Source: Arthrobacter_E sp041360795
GTDB taxonomy: Bacteria > Actinomycetota > Actinomycetes > Actinomycetales > Micrococcaceae
Length of the DNA: 64,000 bases
Reading direction: 5' to 3'
Assembly: GCF_041360795.1 (NCBI RefSeq)
Contig: NZ_JBFUPW010000002.1
Location: 310,001 to 374,000, forward strand
Part shown: piece after piece, positions 25,134 through 34,799 of the stretch
Position numbering within the stretch: position 1 is the stretch's first letter
Layout of the letters: each line of letters opens with the position of its first letter
Notes under the pieces: model-generated
What the model was told of the DNA's origin: nothing
The model's database searches: none
Seen by the model: only the letters and a program-made list of their open reading frames with translations
Program-made: the position numbers and the translations under genes

Positions 25134-27803
25134 TCAGTCTTTGAAGACGTCCGCCAGCTGGCGCCGTGACGAGACGCCGAGCTTCCGGTACGCGCGGCTG
25201 AGATGACCGCCGACCGTCCGGACGGAGAGGTGCAGGAGCGCGGCGATCGTCTCATCCGAGTGCCCGTCCCGCGCCAGCCTGGCGATCTCCTGCTCACGTC
25301 CCGTGAGTCGCGGCGCCCCCGGTTCGTCCGGCATCCCGCCGTCACCGGACAGCTCGGCCACCGTGCTGAGCGCCTGGCGGGCGTGGTGGGCGGTGACGCC
25401 GTCGCCGTTCCGCCGTGCGGTGTCCGCCGCCGTCCGGTACAGGGACCGCGCGAGCGCCGTGTGGCCGCGCACGTCGAGCGAACGGCCCGCCTCGAGGATC
25501 TGCTGGGCGTCCGGGACCTGCGCGGCCTCCAGGAACCGGGCCATCGCCTCCGCCCAGGGACCGGTGAGCCCGGAGATGATGGCTTCCAGGCGCTCGCGGG
25601 CTCCGGGATGCCCGAGACCCAGCAGCATGGACCAGGCCGGAGCTGCCAGACCGAGGAAGCCCTCCCGGGCCATGGCCTCGGCCGTTTCGACCATGGCCGC
25701 CGCGCCGGGCCCGTCCGGGTCGAGCTCCGCGTCCCCGCACGCCAGCATCAGCGACGACATGACCTGGCCGTAGTAGAAGGTGCAGCCGGGTTCGTAGCTC
25801 TCCCGCAGCTCCCGGGCCAGCTCGACCCGGCCCGTCTTGGCCGCCGCCATGTAGGCCTGCGCCACGAAGAAGCCGCGCAGCCGCTGGGGATCGTTGAGCT
25901 TCAGATTCTCCAGGCCGGCCAGCAAGGGCTCCAGGCTCGCGGCGTACTCCCCCTGCAGCCCGAGAATGGCGCCCGTGATCAGGCTCGTGCCGCCGCCGAA
26001 CGCCATCGCGGCGCCCGTCGCGTCGATCCGGGTCAGCGCCACGAGTTCCAGCGCCGCCTGGGGACTCCCGGCCGCAAGAGAGACCATGAGCGCCGTGACG
26101 ATCACGGTCTCCGGCAGGAAGAACACGTCGAGGCTCTCGTCGTGCCGGAGGGCGAAGGCCTCCCCGGCACGACGCAGCGCCGCCTCGGAATCGCCCAGGA
26201 CCGTGAGGCGTTCCGCGTCGAGGGACAGGGCCAGGGCGCGGTCGATCAGGGCCTGCGGCGAGTCATCCCCCGCGGTGGCCTCGAGGAGGGATCCGATCAG
26301 TCTCTCAAGTTCGGACAGACGGCCCTGCTGGTTGGCGGCCAGAGCCTCCAGCACCTCGGCGCGCCGCAGGAGCGCCGCGCGGGTGGCGCCGGCGTCGTCG
26401 TCCCCGCCCTCCGCGGCGGCCAGCGCACGGAGTCTCCGCGCCTGCCCGCTGATGCCCGACGACGGCAGCCCGGCGGCGATGGAGGTGGCCGCCTCCAGGA
26501 GGGACACCCGCAGCTGGGCCTCCTGATCGGCGAGGAGCCAGGGCGCGGCGAGACGCTCCCGGATCCCCCGGTACTCGCCCTCGTTGAAGTCCAGCCGGGC
26601 CCTCACGGCCTCCGTCCACGCGGCGTGGGACCTGGCGGGCACGGCGCTCAGGAACCGCTCGGCCAGGTCCGCGTCGAAGTGCTTGCACGCCAGGGTCGCC
26701 GCCCGCAGCAGCTGCTCCGGCGGCACGGCCATCCCGGAGTCGAGCAGCCAGCGGGTGCGCTGGAGCAGCACGAGGGGCACGTCCACGTCCCCCTCAAGGT
26801 TCTCCAGGTCCTCCAGGATCGCGCGGCTCAGGCTGTGTGGGATCAGGGAGCGGACCACCTCCCCGTACACCGGGTTGGTCATCCGGACCCGTTCGGGGTC
26901 GCCGTCCTCGCAGCGGATGAACCCTTCGTCCAGCAGGGTCTGCAGCGCCTCCGTGCCGAAGCGGGCCTCGAGCACCTCGAGCCGGAGCGTGCCGCCCAGC
27001 GCGACGGCATTGAGCGCATGATGCGATTGCAGGCTCAGACTGGCGAGCCGTTCCTCGACGATCGCGTGCAGCCCTTCGCCGGACCAGGGCTCTTTGGCGG
27101 TGGCCACCCACACATCGCGGCGCAGCGCGATGCCCCCGTTGCTGCGCGCCTCGGACAGCAGCAGATGCAGGAGCATGGGGCTCCCGCCCGAGTCCTGCCA
27201 GAGCTTCCACTCCAGACCCGGCAGCAGCGGAGCGCCCAGAGCCTCCCGGGCGTAGCTGCGCGTGCGTTCGCGGTCCAGCGGTTCGAGTCCCACCTCCTCG
27301 GCCAGGCCCATCCCCCAGAGTTCGCTGAGCGGACCCGCCAGAGGGCGCCGGGCGTCGTAGGAGGCCACGAGCGCGATGTCGCCTTCCATCACCAGGGAGG
27401 CGAAGAGGTCGCTGCTGGCCGGGTCGAGGGAATCCGCTTCATCCACGACCACCACGGGAGGCGGCACGTCCGCGTCCCCGCCGAGTGCCTGGCGCTGGGC
27501 CCGGAAGTGCGCCCGGAGCACCTTGAGGGCGGGAGTGGGGTTGAGCGACAGGGCGCCCATCGAGTCCATCCCGCGCAGCACGGCGAGGACCCCGTAGTTG
27601 ACGAGGGTGAGGGCGGGCGTGCCGTGCAGCGAGAGCACGGGGCGCGTGGCGGAGAGGGTTCCGAAGAGCCGGCGCAGCAGGGTCGTGACGCCCATGCCGG
27701 GTGCGGCGGCCACGAAGACGGCGGGCACCTCGTCAGAGGTCAGGAGCCTGAGCACCTCTGCCAGTTCCGGACCCCGGCCGAACGGCCGCGCGATGTCATT
27801 CAT
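25134..27803 (-). CDS. LAL-type LuxR family regulator with non-canonical P-loop
   Basis: An 889-residue regulator. The N-terminal AAA/STAND ATPase domain begins PFGRGPELAEVLRLL. The position of the P-loop reads APGMGVTTLL (residues 34-43), with Val39 where Lys is expected. Walker B is intact (VVVVDEADSLDP). A long helical, TPR-like sensor region covers about 300-810. The C-terminal GerE helix-turn-helix is LTGREQEIARLARDG followed by SVRTVGGHLSRAYRKLGV (about 830-889). Its start overlaps the end of the preceding LuxR gene by eight bases, so the two are co-expressed. It lies immediately upstream of the polysaccharide operon. The missing lysine should weaken ATP binding, so it may depend on its partner. 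Confidence 0.88.
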   Translation of the reverse strand: MNDIARPFGRGPELAEVLRLLTSDEVPAVFVAAAPGMGVTTLLRRLFGTLSATRPVLSLHGTPALTLVNYGVLAVLRGMDSMGALSLNPTPALKVLRAHFRAQRQALGGDADVPPPVVVVDEADSLDPASSDLFASLVMEGDIALVASYDARRPLAGPLSELWGMGLAEEVGLEPLDRERTRSYAREALGAPLLPGLEWKLWQDSGGSPMLLHLLLSEARSNGGIALRRDVWVATAKEPWSGEGLHAIVEERLASLSLQSHHALNAVALGGTLRLEVLEARFGTEALQTLLDEGFIRCEDGDPERVRMTNPVYGEVVRSLIPHSLSRAILEDLENLEGDVDVPLVLLQRTRWLLDSGMAVPPEQLLRAATLACKHFDADLAERFLSAVPARSHAAWTEAVRARLDFNEGEYRGIRERLAAPWLLADQEAQLRVSLLEAATSIAAGLPSSGISGQARRLRALAAAEGGDDDAGATRAALLRRAEVLEALAANQQGRLSELERLIGSLLEATAGDDSPQALIDRALALSLDAERLTVLGDSEAALRRAGEAFALRHDESLDVFFLPETVIVTALMVSLAAGSPQAALELVALTRIDATGAAMAFGGGTSLITGAILGLQGEYAASLEPLLAGLENLKLNDPQRLRGFFVAQAYMAAAKTGRVELARELRESYEPGCTFYYGQVMSSLMLACGDAELDPDGPGAAAMVETAEAMAREGFLGLAAPAWSMLLGLGHPGARERLEAIISGLTGPWAEAMARFLEAAQVPDAQQILEAGRSLDVRGHTALARSLYRTAADTARRNGDGVTAHHARQALSTVAELSGDGGMPDEPGAPRLTGREQEIARLARDGHSDETIAALLHLSVRTVGGHLSRAYRKLGVSSRRQLADVFKD

Positions 27804-30633
27804 GATCAGGCGCTGGCTGTCCTGCGGGGGTGGTGTCCGACAAGGCGGCGGACAAGGAGTCGAGTTGCTGTCGTGAGGTCACGCCGAGTTTGGCGAAGGC
27901 TTGATAGAGATGGCCTTCCACCGTGCGGACCGAGATGCCGATCCGGCGGGCGATGTCCCGGTTGCCCAGGCCTTGCTCGGCCAGCCGCGCCACCTGCAGT
28001 TCCCGGTGGGTGAGGTGGCCGCCGTGACTGACGGAGACCAGCGTCCTGTTCACGAGCCCGCCGCTCTCGGCCGATTGCAGATGGGCCCGCGCCGACGCGA
28101 CAGAGACACTGCTGGCGTTCTCCTTCGCCAGCTCCAGCGCGACGGCGGCGCACCGGTACTCCACCGCCTGCAGCTGGAGCTTCTCGGCGGCCGTGGCCGC
28201 TTGCAGCGCCTGCTGCGGGTCACGGTTCAGGACCGCGGACGCCCAGCCCGCGGTGATGGCGCCCATGGCCCCTTGCCGTGGCGTCCCGGACTCCCGGACC
28301 GCCTCGATCTCGCGGTGATTGTTGTAATACTTGGCGCCGAACAGGCTGAGCGACGCCGCCGTGAGACGTCCGTTCTCAAGGTCCTCCAGACCGGAGCGGA
28401 CCAGCGTCCGTGCCGCCTCGAGGTCGTTCATCGCGAGGCGGGCCATCTGAACGAAGAACCCCGTCATGAACCTGTTGGTCCAGCTCATCGCCGCTTCGAG
28501 CCGTCCCAGTCGCAGGAGCAGATCCTGGGCGGCCTCCTCGTTGCCGGCCGAGGCCTGGGAGAAGGCGAGCGCTGCGAGTGCCACGCACAGGTATCCGTTG
28601 GGCCGCTCCGCCTCCAGCTGCGCGATCGAGGACGCGAGGATCTCGATGGACTGATCGGACTTCCCCGCGAAACAGTAGGCCAGACCGACGCCCAGTTCCA
28701 TGACGCCGCCGCGGAACATGGCGTCCTGGCCACTGGCTTCCAGGAGTTCCTGGAGTTCGTCGACGCACTCCACCCACCGGCCGCTCCAGATCAGGGCGAG
28801 CACGCGGCCCTCAAGGTGGAGCTCCCGGACCTTGTACTCCTGCGGAGCCCTGCGCAGGCGCTCCGCGACCTCTCCCGAGAGGCGCACGGCGTCGTCCTCC
28901 CGGCCCATCACCGCATGGCACATGACCAGGAAGCTGCCGCAGACCAGGCGCAGTTCCTCGCTGCTCGCGGGCGAGACCCACAAGGCCTCCAGTTGGGGTC
29001 CGACGGCGCGGAAGTCCCCGCTGTGGAAACGGATCTCCAGGCCGGCCAGCAGGAGACGTTCGACGACGCTCAGGTGACTCCCGTCGCCGGCCGCCCGGGT
29101 CCAGCCGGTGCGGTTCTCCTGTTCGACGCGGCTGATGAGCGCTTCGAGCGTGGCGACCTCGTTCCAGGCGGCCTGATGGTCCCCGAACAGTTCCAGGTGG
29201 CACCGCACGCGCGCCTGCTGGACCATCGCCGCGACGGCCAGGGACTCGGGGCCCGGGGCGGTGGCCATGAAGGCCTCCACATCGATCGGGGCGATCACCG
29301 CCCACGCCTTCTCGGCTTCGGCCAGGGCGAAGTATGCGGTGGCCCTGAGGAAGCGGGCCTCCACGGCCCGCGGGTCGTCGTCCGGGAAGTCCCGCAGGAC
29401 CCGCACCGTGAGGAGGGGCCGTGCGTTGGCCAGTGCGTGATCGGCGATGCCGAGGCGGAGCCCGGTGTCGAGCTCCTGCCCTGAATCGAGAAGCCACTGT
29501 CCCAGCACCAGGAGCTCGGAGGACTCCAGCTCCATGAGCGAGCCGCCGGCTGCCAGGTTGATCTCGGAGAGCAGCTCCCCACTGGCCTTCTCGTGATTTC
29601 CGACCCTGATGGACTCGGCCAGGAAATAGTCCTTCAGGCTCACATGCCGGTCTCTGGAGGTCTCGACGAGCAGGTGCCCACGTTCTTCGAGTTCCACGAG
29701 GGTCTTCACCCCGACCACCGCGGCGGCCAGCCGCCACGGCGCCCGGTGGAGCAGTGCGATCTTGACCAGGGCCCTCTGAAGCTCTGCGGGCTCGCGCTGG
29801 AGGCGCGCCGCCATGAGCCGTGCCACGGGGCCCCGGGGTTCGATGGCCAGGGGATGGGTGGAGATCCAGTGTCCCGACTGGAGTTCGATCCGGCGCTGCT
29901 CGACCTGTTCGCCGAACAGCGCCTGCATGGTCAGCGCGGAACGGCCGTGGTGCTGCAGAAGCGAGCTCAGAGCCGCCTCGGAGATCGGATGCCCGGTGGA
30001 CTGGAGGATCAGCTGCCGGGATTCGCTCCGGTTCAGGGGCGCCATCCGGTGCTGGAGGATCAGCCCGTCCCGGATGAGCCAGCCGAGGCTCGCGTTCACC
30101 TCTTTGCCGCGCGGGGCGGTGGCGAGAAGCTTGCTCCGTCCGGAGAGCACCAGGTGCACGATCACGGAGAGCGAGGCGCTGTCGATGCGGTGGATGTCAT
30201 CCACGAACAGCAGGGTCGTGCGGCCCCGGGCGTCTTCCGCGATGGCCTGGCTCAGCGGCGGGATGACTTCGGCAGGCACCCGATCGGAACCATCAGGTTC
30301 GGTGCTGTCCGGGATGCGGTCCAGATATTTGAGGAACACCCCCAGCGGCTTGCTGCGCAGTGCCTGCGTGCCGGAGAGGATGACGACGTGGATGTCCGGC
30401 CGGGACCGCGCGAATTCGTACCCGAGAGAGGATTTACCGCTGCCTTCGGGGCCTTCCAGGAGCATGCCCCGCAGATCGGGGTCCTGGATCATGGCCTCCA
30501 CCGCGGGGATCAGGCGCCGGTGAGCCACACCGGACCATTTCCTCCGCTCGACCGCGCCGAGGACTTTCCTCCATGTGGAGGGAGCTGCGGACAACGCCAA
30601 GGTTGGCGTGTGGGCAGTACCGAATGTACTCAC
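27796..30633 (-). CDS. LAL-type LuxR family regulator
   Basis: A regulator of about 945 residues. The ATPase domain has a canonical P-loop GPEGSGKSSL (residues 61-70) and Walker B LLFVDDIHRID. A long helical repeat region follows, and the C-terminal GerE domain is LTHRELQVARLAEQG with SVRTVEGHLYQAFAKLGV. LAL proteins bind ATP and an inducer and activate transcription. GTG 30633 is preferred because GAGAGG lies eight bases upstream; an in-frame GTG at 30642 directly abuts that site. The gene overlaps the second LuxR gene by eight bases. The pair is transcribed toward the polysaccharide operon, the likely target. Confidence 0.88.
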   Translation of the reverse strand: MSTFGTAHTPTLALSAAPSTWRKVLGAVERRKWSGVAHRRLIPAVEAMIQDPDLRGMLLEGPEGSGKSSLGYEFARSRPDIHVVILSGTQALRSKPLGVFLKYLDRIPDSTEPDGSDRVPAEVIPPLSQAIAEDARGRTTLLFVDDIHRIDSASLSVIVHLVLSGRSKLLATAPRGKEVNASLGWLIRDGLILQHRMAPLNRSESRQLILQSTGHPISEAALSSLLQHHGRSALTMQALFGEQVEQRRIELQSGHWISTHPLAIEPRGPVARLMAARLQREPAELQRALVKIALLHRAPWRLAAAVVGVKTLVELEERGHLLVETSRDRHVSLKDYFLAESIRVGNHEKASGELLSEINLAAGGSLMELESSELLVLGQWLLDSGQELDTGLRLGIADHALANARPLLTVRVLRDFPDDDPRAVEARFLRATAYFALAEAEKAWAVIAPIDVEAFMATAPGPESLAVAAMVQQARVRCHLELFGDHQAAWNEVATLEALISRVEQENRTGWTRAAGDGSHLSVVERLLLAGLEIRFHSGDFRAVGPQLEALWVSPASSEELRLVCGSFLVMCHAVMGREDDAVRLSGEVAERLRRAPQEYKVRELHLEGRVLALIWSGRWVECVDELQELLEASGQDAMFRGGVMELGVGLAYCFAGKSDQSIEILASSIAQLEAERPNGYLCVALAALAFSQASAGNEEAAQDLLLRLGRLEAAMSWTNRFMTGFFVQMARLAMNDLEAARTLVRSGLEDLENGRLTAASLSLFGAKYYNNHREIEAVRESGTPRQGAMGAITAGWASAVLNRDPQQALQAATAAEKLQLQAVEYRCAAVALELAKENASSVSVASARAHLQSAESGGLVNRTLVSVSHGGHLTHRELQVARLAEQGLGNRDIARRIGISVRTVEGHLYQAFAKLGVTSRQQLDSLSAALSDTTPAGQPAPDHE

Positions 30634-30764
30634 CTTTGACACCTCTCATGAGCAGTCGCCCCCTGAAGACCTGCGACTGACCACGATGCCCCCTGCTCGT
30701 TACGTTGAACGATACCAGCGAGCCCGGAGGAGGAGAAGGGACTTCAGCCCCGTATTTCCGGTGT

Positions 30765-31346
30765 CTACGACGGCGAGTGGAACCTCTGCTGAGCGGCCAC
30801 CAGACCGGAGCCCACGAGCTCCTCCACGGCGTCCGCGGCGGAGTCCAGGAGGAATGGCAGATCCTTGCGTTCGGTGGCGGTGAAATCCTTCAGGACGTAG
30901 TCCGCGGTGTCCATGCGGCCCGGTGGACGGCCCACGCCGACCCGGACGCGCAGGTAGTCCTTGGTGGCGAGTGCCTTGCTGATGTCACGCAGGCCGTTGT
31001 GCCCGCCCTCTCCACCGCCGAGCTTCAGTTTGACGGTGTTGAAGGGGATGTCGATCTCATCGTGGACGGCGATCACGTGATCCGGCTCAATGCCGAAGAA
31101 ACGGCTCAGGGCGGAGGTGGCGCCGCCGGAGAGGTTCATGTAGCTCATCGGTTTGGCGAGCAGGAGCTTCGGGCCACCGATGCCGAGGCGTCCCTCAGCC
31201 AGCTGGGCGCGGCTCTTGTGGACGCTGAAGCGCGCGCCCATCCGCTGAGCCAGCTCGTCCAGGACCATCTGGCCCACATTGTGCCGGTTGCCCGCATATT
31301 GCGCCCCCGGATTGCCCAGTCCGACCACCAGCCATGTTTCGCTCAC
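30765..31346 (-). CDS. pth: peptidyl-tRNA hydrolase
   Basis: A 193-residue Pth of normal bacterial length. Signatures are LVVGLGNPGAQYAGNRHNVGQM (catalytic His and Asn), KPMSYMNLSGG and VHDEIDIPFNTVKLKLGGGEGGHNGLRDI (catalytic Asp region). It releases tRNA from peptidyl-tRNAs that drop off the ribosome. It lies downstream of rplY, a common pairing in actinobacteria, but a hairpin at 31384-31415 separates them, so pth may be expressed by read-through. The last codons end 131 bases before the LuxR start. Confidence 0.96.
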   Translation of the reverse strand: MSETWLVVGLGNPGAQYAGNRHNVGQMVLDELAQRMGARFSVHKSRAQLAEGRLGIGGPKLLLAKPMSYMNLSGGATSALSRFFGIEPDHVIAVHDEIDIPFNTVKLKLGGGEGGHNGLRDISKALATKDYLRVRVGVGRPPGRMDTADYVLKDFTATERKDLPFLLDSAADAVEELVGSGLVAAQQRFHSPS

Positions 31347-31383
31347 CGGAATATTTTACGTGCCGTCGGCGCCCGGCACGCAC

Positions 31384-31415
31384 GAAGGGCCGGACCCCGT
31401 GGGGTCCGGCCCTTC
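31384..31415 (-). terminator. perfect hairpin after rplY
   Basis: Arms of 15 bases (GAAGGGCCGGACCCC and its complement) with a 2-base loop lie 36 bases beyond the rplY stop and before pth. The stem is perfect and GC-rich. It is likely an intrinsic terminator or processing site for the rplY transcript. Confidence 0.75.
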
Positions 31416-31450
31416 TCAGCGAACATCATCCGGCCATCGGCCGGAGGGGA

Positions 31451-32041
31451 TCACTCAGCGGCGGGAGCGGCTTCCTCAGCGGCAGCCTCGTCCTCGGTCT
31501 CCGAGACGGTGGCCTCGGAGAGGTTGACGACCAGAGTCTCCGGGTCGCTCAGCAGGAGGGAGCCCTTCGGCAGCACCAGGTCGGAGGCGTGGACGTGCGC
31601 GCCGGCCTCGCGGCCTTCGATGTCGAACTCGATGGCGTTCGGCACGTGGGTGGCCTCGGCCTCGACGGAGACGGTGCTGGCTTCCTGGTTGGCGACGACG
31701 CCCGGAGCGGCTTCACCGGTGACGTGAACGTGAACGTCCACGGCGACCTTCTCGCCCTTCTTCACGGTCAGCAGGTCCATGTGCTCGATGATCTGCTTGA
31801 TCGGGTCGCGCTGGATGTCCTTGACGATGGTCAGGTGCTCGGCACCGTCGATCACGAGGTTCAGCAGGGCGTTCGGGGTGCGGACGGCGAGGGTGGTCTC
31901 GCGGCCCGGCAGGTTGACGTGCACGGGCTCTGCGCCGTGACCGTAGATGACGGCGGGGATCTTGCCGGCGGCGCGGGCGCGGCGGGCGTAGCCCTTGCCG
32001 AATTCGGTGCGCAGTTCGGTATCGAGCTTGGTCTCAGACAT
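31451..32041 (-). CDS. rplY: 50S ribosomal protein L25/general stress protein Ctc
   Basis: A 196-residue long-form L25 (CTC type). The N-terminal L25 domain contains TEFGKGYARRARAAGKIPAVIYGHG and binds 5S rRNA. The C-terminal beta domain (about 95-180) contains EATHVPNAIEFDIEGREAG and LPKGSLLLSDPETLVVNL. The tail is acidic (SETEDEAAAEEAAPAAE). The order prs-rplY-pth on one strand is common in actinobacteria. The start ATG is preceded by GAGAGGAGCC. Confidence 0.95.
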   Translation of the reverse strand: MSETKLDTELRTEFGKGYARRARAAGKIPAVIYGHGAEPVHVNLPGRETTLAVRTPNALLNLVIDGAEHLTIVKDIQRDPIKQIIEHMDLLTVKKGEKVAVDVHVHVTGEAAPGVVANQEASTVSVEAEATHVPNAIEFDIEGREAGAHVHASDLVLPKGSLLLSDPETLVVNLSEATVSETEDEAAAEEAAPAAE

Positions 32042-32249
32042 CTGAGGCTCCTCTCAGTAGTCGGCCGACGGCGTTCCTCCGGGGAGGACAGGCCGGGCCT
32101 GATGGGCGGCGGGACAAGTCCGGCCACCCGGCGGCCGTGAGGCCGGCTTGGGAGCCCAGGACCCAGTCGATCACGGAACCGGAGAATCGGTTCCCTCGCC
32201 AAGGTGACGGTCCAGCTTATCAGGAGTGTGGTCTCAGCCGGAAAACGAA

Positions 32250-32315
32250 CGGACCCACGGATTCGTCGCAGACCCCCGGAAATGTCCGTGGGTCTACGAC
32301 GAATCCGTGGGTCCG
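32250..32315. repeat. 31-bp-stem intergenic palindrome downstream of prs
   Basis: Left arm 32250-32280 and right arm 32285-32315 pair over 31 bases with two mismatches and a 4-base loop (AATG). Each arm itself contains the direct repeat GACCCMCGGA twice. It lies 20 bases after the prs stop, so it can act as a terminator, but the stem is far longer than usual. Confidence 0.85.
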
Positions 32316-32334
32316 GACGCCGATGAGGTGAAGA

Positions 32335-33315
32335 TCAGGCCTTGCCGTCGAAGAGGCTGGTGACCGAGCCGTCGTCGAACACTTCGCGGATGGCGCGGGC
32401 GATCAGCGGAGCGATGGACAGCACCGTGAGGTTCGGGAAGCGCTTCTCGGCCGGGATCGGCAGGGTGTTGGTCACCACGACTTCGCGGGCGCCGGACTCG
32501 GCGAGACGCTGGGAGGCCGGCTCGGACAGCACGGCGTGGGTGCACGCGATGATGACGTCCTTGGCGCCGGCGTTCTTCAGCACCTGGACGGCGCCGGAGA
32601 TGGTTCCACCGGTGTCGATCATGTCGTCGATCAGGACGCAGGTGCGGCCCTCGACCTGGCCCACCACGGTCTTGGAGACGGCCTGGTTCGGGACGGTGAG
32701 GTCGCGGCTCTTGTGCACGAAGGCCAGCGGGGCGCCGCCCAGGCGCTCGGCCCACTGCTCGGCGACGCGCACACGGCCGGTGTCCGGGGAGACGACCGTG
32801 ATGTTGTCGGCCTCGACCTTGGTGCGGATGTAGTCGGCCAGGAGCGGGATGGCCATGAGGTGGTCCACGGGTCCATCGAAGAAGCCCTGGATCTGGCTCG
32901 TGTGCAGGTCAACGCTCATGATGCGGTCCGCGCCGGCGGTCTTGTAGAGGTCGGCCACCAGACGGGCGGAGATGGGCTCGCGGCCACGGCCCTTCTTGTC
33001 CTGGCGGGCGTAGGGGTAGAACGGGGACACCACGGTGATGCGCTTGGCGGAGGCGCGCTTGAGCGAATCGATGAGGATCAGCTGCTCCATGAGCCAGTTG
33101 TTCATGGGAGCCGGGTGCGACTGGATCACGAAGGCGTCCGTGCCGCGCACGCTCTCGGCCGGGCGGACGTACAGCTCGCCGTTGGCGAAGTCATAGGCGT
33201 CCACGGGAAGAAGGGAGGTGCCGAGCTCGCTGGCGATCTCCTGTGCCAGCTCCGGGTGGGCCCGTCCGCTCGCCAGGACCAGTTTCTTCTCGCCGTGCGC
33301 GGTGATTGCGGACAT
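32335..33315 (-). CDS. prs: ribose-phosphate pyrophosphokinase
   Basis: A 326-residue class I PRPP synthetase. The flexible-loop and ATP region is FYPYARQDKKGRGREPISARLVADL. The metal-binding histidine region is MSVDLHTSQIQGFFDGPVDHL. The PRPP-binding loop is VLIDDMIDTGGTI. It makes PRPP from ribose-5-phosphate and ATP for nucleotide, His and Trp synthesis. The start ATG lies three bases after the glmU stop, so glmU-prs is an operon as in many actinobacteria. Confidence 0.97.
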   Translation of the reverse strand: MSAITAHGEKKLVLASGRAHPELAQEIASELGTSLLPVDAYDFANGELYVRPAESVRGTDAFVIQSHPAPMNNWLMEQLILIDSLKRASAKRITVVSPFYPYARQDKKGRGREPISARLVADLYKTAGADRIMSVDLHTSQIQGFFDGPVDHLMAIPLLADYIRTKVEADNITVVSPDTGRVRVAEQWAERLGGAPLAFVHKSRDLTVPNQAVSKTVVGQVEGRTCVLIDDMIDTGGTISGAVQVLKNAGAKDVIIACTHAVLSEPASQRLAESGAREVVVTNTLPIPAEKRFPNLTVLSIAPLIARAIREVFDDGSVTSLFDGKA

Positions 33316-33317
33316 GA

Positions 33318-34799
33318 TTATTCGCCTTCTGTTGTGGGGTCGCTCTGGGTGGAAGTCTGTGCGTCCACGGCGGCCTGCGCAAGTTGCGCGGAAATGCTAC
33401 CGGGCCGGTTGGCGATCACCCATTCCTGGGCATTGCGCTGGGGTGAGGCGTTGATGGCGAGGGCGCCGGCCGGGACGTCCTTGCGGATGACCGCGCCGGC
33501 TCCCGAGTAGGCGCCGTCCCCGACGGTGACGGGAGCCACGAAGACCGTGTTGGATCCGGTCCGGACGCCCGAGCCGATCACCGTGCGGTGCTTCTTCTCG
33601 CCGTCGTAGTTGGCGGTGATGTTGCCGCAGCCGATGTTGGTGTCCTCGCCGATCTCCGCGTCCCCGGCGTAGCCGAGGTGGGACAGCTTGGAGCCGGCGC
33701 CGATGGTCACGTTCTTGGTCTCGTAGAACGCGCCGATCTTGCCCTTCTCCCCCAGGACCGTGCCGGGGCGGAGGTAGGTGAACGGGCCGACCGAGGAGCC
33801 GGCCTTGATCTCCGAGCCGGAGCCGTGCGTGCGGGTGACCTTGGCGCCTTCGCCGATGATCACGTCGGTGAGCGTGGAGTCCGGGCCGACGACGGCGTCG
33901 CGCGCCACCCGGGTGCCGCCGTGCAGCTGCGTGTTGGGCAGGAGGGTGACGTCCTCCTCCAGCTCGACGGTGCCGTCGATCCAGGTGGTGCTGGGGTCGA
34001 CCACGGTCACACCGGCGCGCATCCAGGCCTCGACCGTTCGGCGGTTCAGCTCCGCGCCGAGAGCGGCGAGCTGGACGCGGTCGTTGGCGCCCTCCACCTG
34101 CCAGCGGTCCTCGGTCACGACGGCGGCCACGCGGCCCCCGCGGGAGCGGGCGATGGCCAGCACGTCCGTCAAGTACTTCTCGCCCTGGGCGTTGTCCGTG
34201 GTGACCTCGCCGAGAGCCTCCCGCAGCACGGCGGCGTCGAAGGCGTAGATGCCGGAGTTGATCTCGCGGATGGCCCGTTCCTCGTCGCTGGCGTCCTTGT
34301 GCTCGCGGATGCCCAGCACGGAGCCGTCCTCGGCGCGCAGGATGCGGCCATAGCCGGCAGCGTCGTCCAGCACGGTGGTCAGCACCGTGACGGCGTTGTC
34401 CTGCTCCTGGTGAGCGGCGAGGAGTTCGCCGAGCATGGCGGAGGTCAGCAGGGGGACGTCACCATAGGTGACGATCACGGTGCCCTCCACCGCGCCCGTG
34501 GCGTCCAGCGCCGCCAGGCCCTGCTCGACGGCGCGGCCGGTGCCCGGGACCTCGTCCTGGTCCACGATCAGGGCGTCCGGGGCGATCTCGGCGATGTGGC
34601 CGGCCACGAGGTCGCGCTGGTGGCGGACCAGGACGGCCAGACGTTCGGGGTCGATCCCCCAGGCGGCGTCGAGGGCGTGGCCCACCATGGACTTTCCGCC
34701 GATGCGGTGCAGGATCTTGGGGGTGCGGGACTTCATCCGGGTGCCGGCGCCAGCCGCCAGGACGATGACTGCGGCGGCGCGGTTCTCGGCATTGCTCAC
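33318..34799 (-). CDS. glmU: bifunctional GlmU: GlcN-1-P acetyltransferase / GlcNAc-1-P uridyltransferase
   Basis: A 493-residue protein. The N-terminal pyrophosphorylase domain carries AVIVLAAGAGTRMKSRTPKILH. The C-terminal left-handed beta-helix has hexapeptides and IGAFYETKNVTIGAGSKLSHLGYAGDAEIG, with catalytic and acetyl-CoA residues in GCGNITANYDGEKKHRT. It makes UDP-GlcNAc for peptidoglycan and, probably, for the surface polymer encoded here. The start is GTG 34799 (MSNAENRAAAVIVLAAG). It sits downstream of tRNA-Gln, probably with its own promoter. Confidence 0.97.
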   Translation of the reverse strand: MSNAENRAAAVIVLAAGAGTRMKSRTPKILHRIGGKSMVGHALDAAWGIDPERLAVLVRHQRDLVAGHIAEIAPDALIVDQDEVPGTGRAVEQGLAALDATGAVEGTVIVTYGDVPLLTSAMLGELLAAHQEQDNAVTVLTTVLDDAAGYGRILRAEDGSVLGIREHKDASDEERAIREINSGIYAFDAAVLREALGEVTTDNAQGEKYLTDVLAIARSRGGRVAAVVTEDRWQVEGANDRVQLAALGAELNRRTVEAWMRAGVTVVDPSTTWIDGTVELEEDVTLLPNTQLHGGTRVARDAVVGPDSTLTDVIIGEGAKVTRTHGSGSEIKAGSSVGPFTYLRPGTVLGEKGKIGAFYETKNVTIGAGSKLSHLGYAGDAEIGEDTNIGCGNITANYDGEKKHRTVIGSGVRTGSNTVFVAPVTVGDGAYSGAGAVIRKDVPAGALAINASPQRNAQEWVIANRPGSISAQLAQAAVDAQTSTQSDPTTEGE

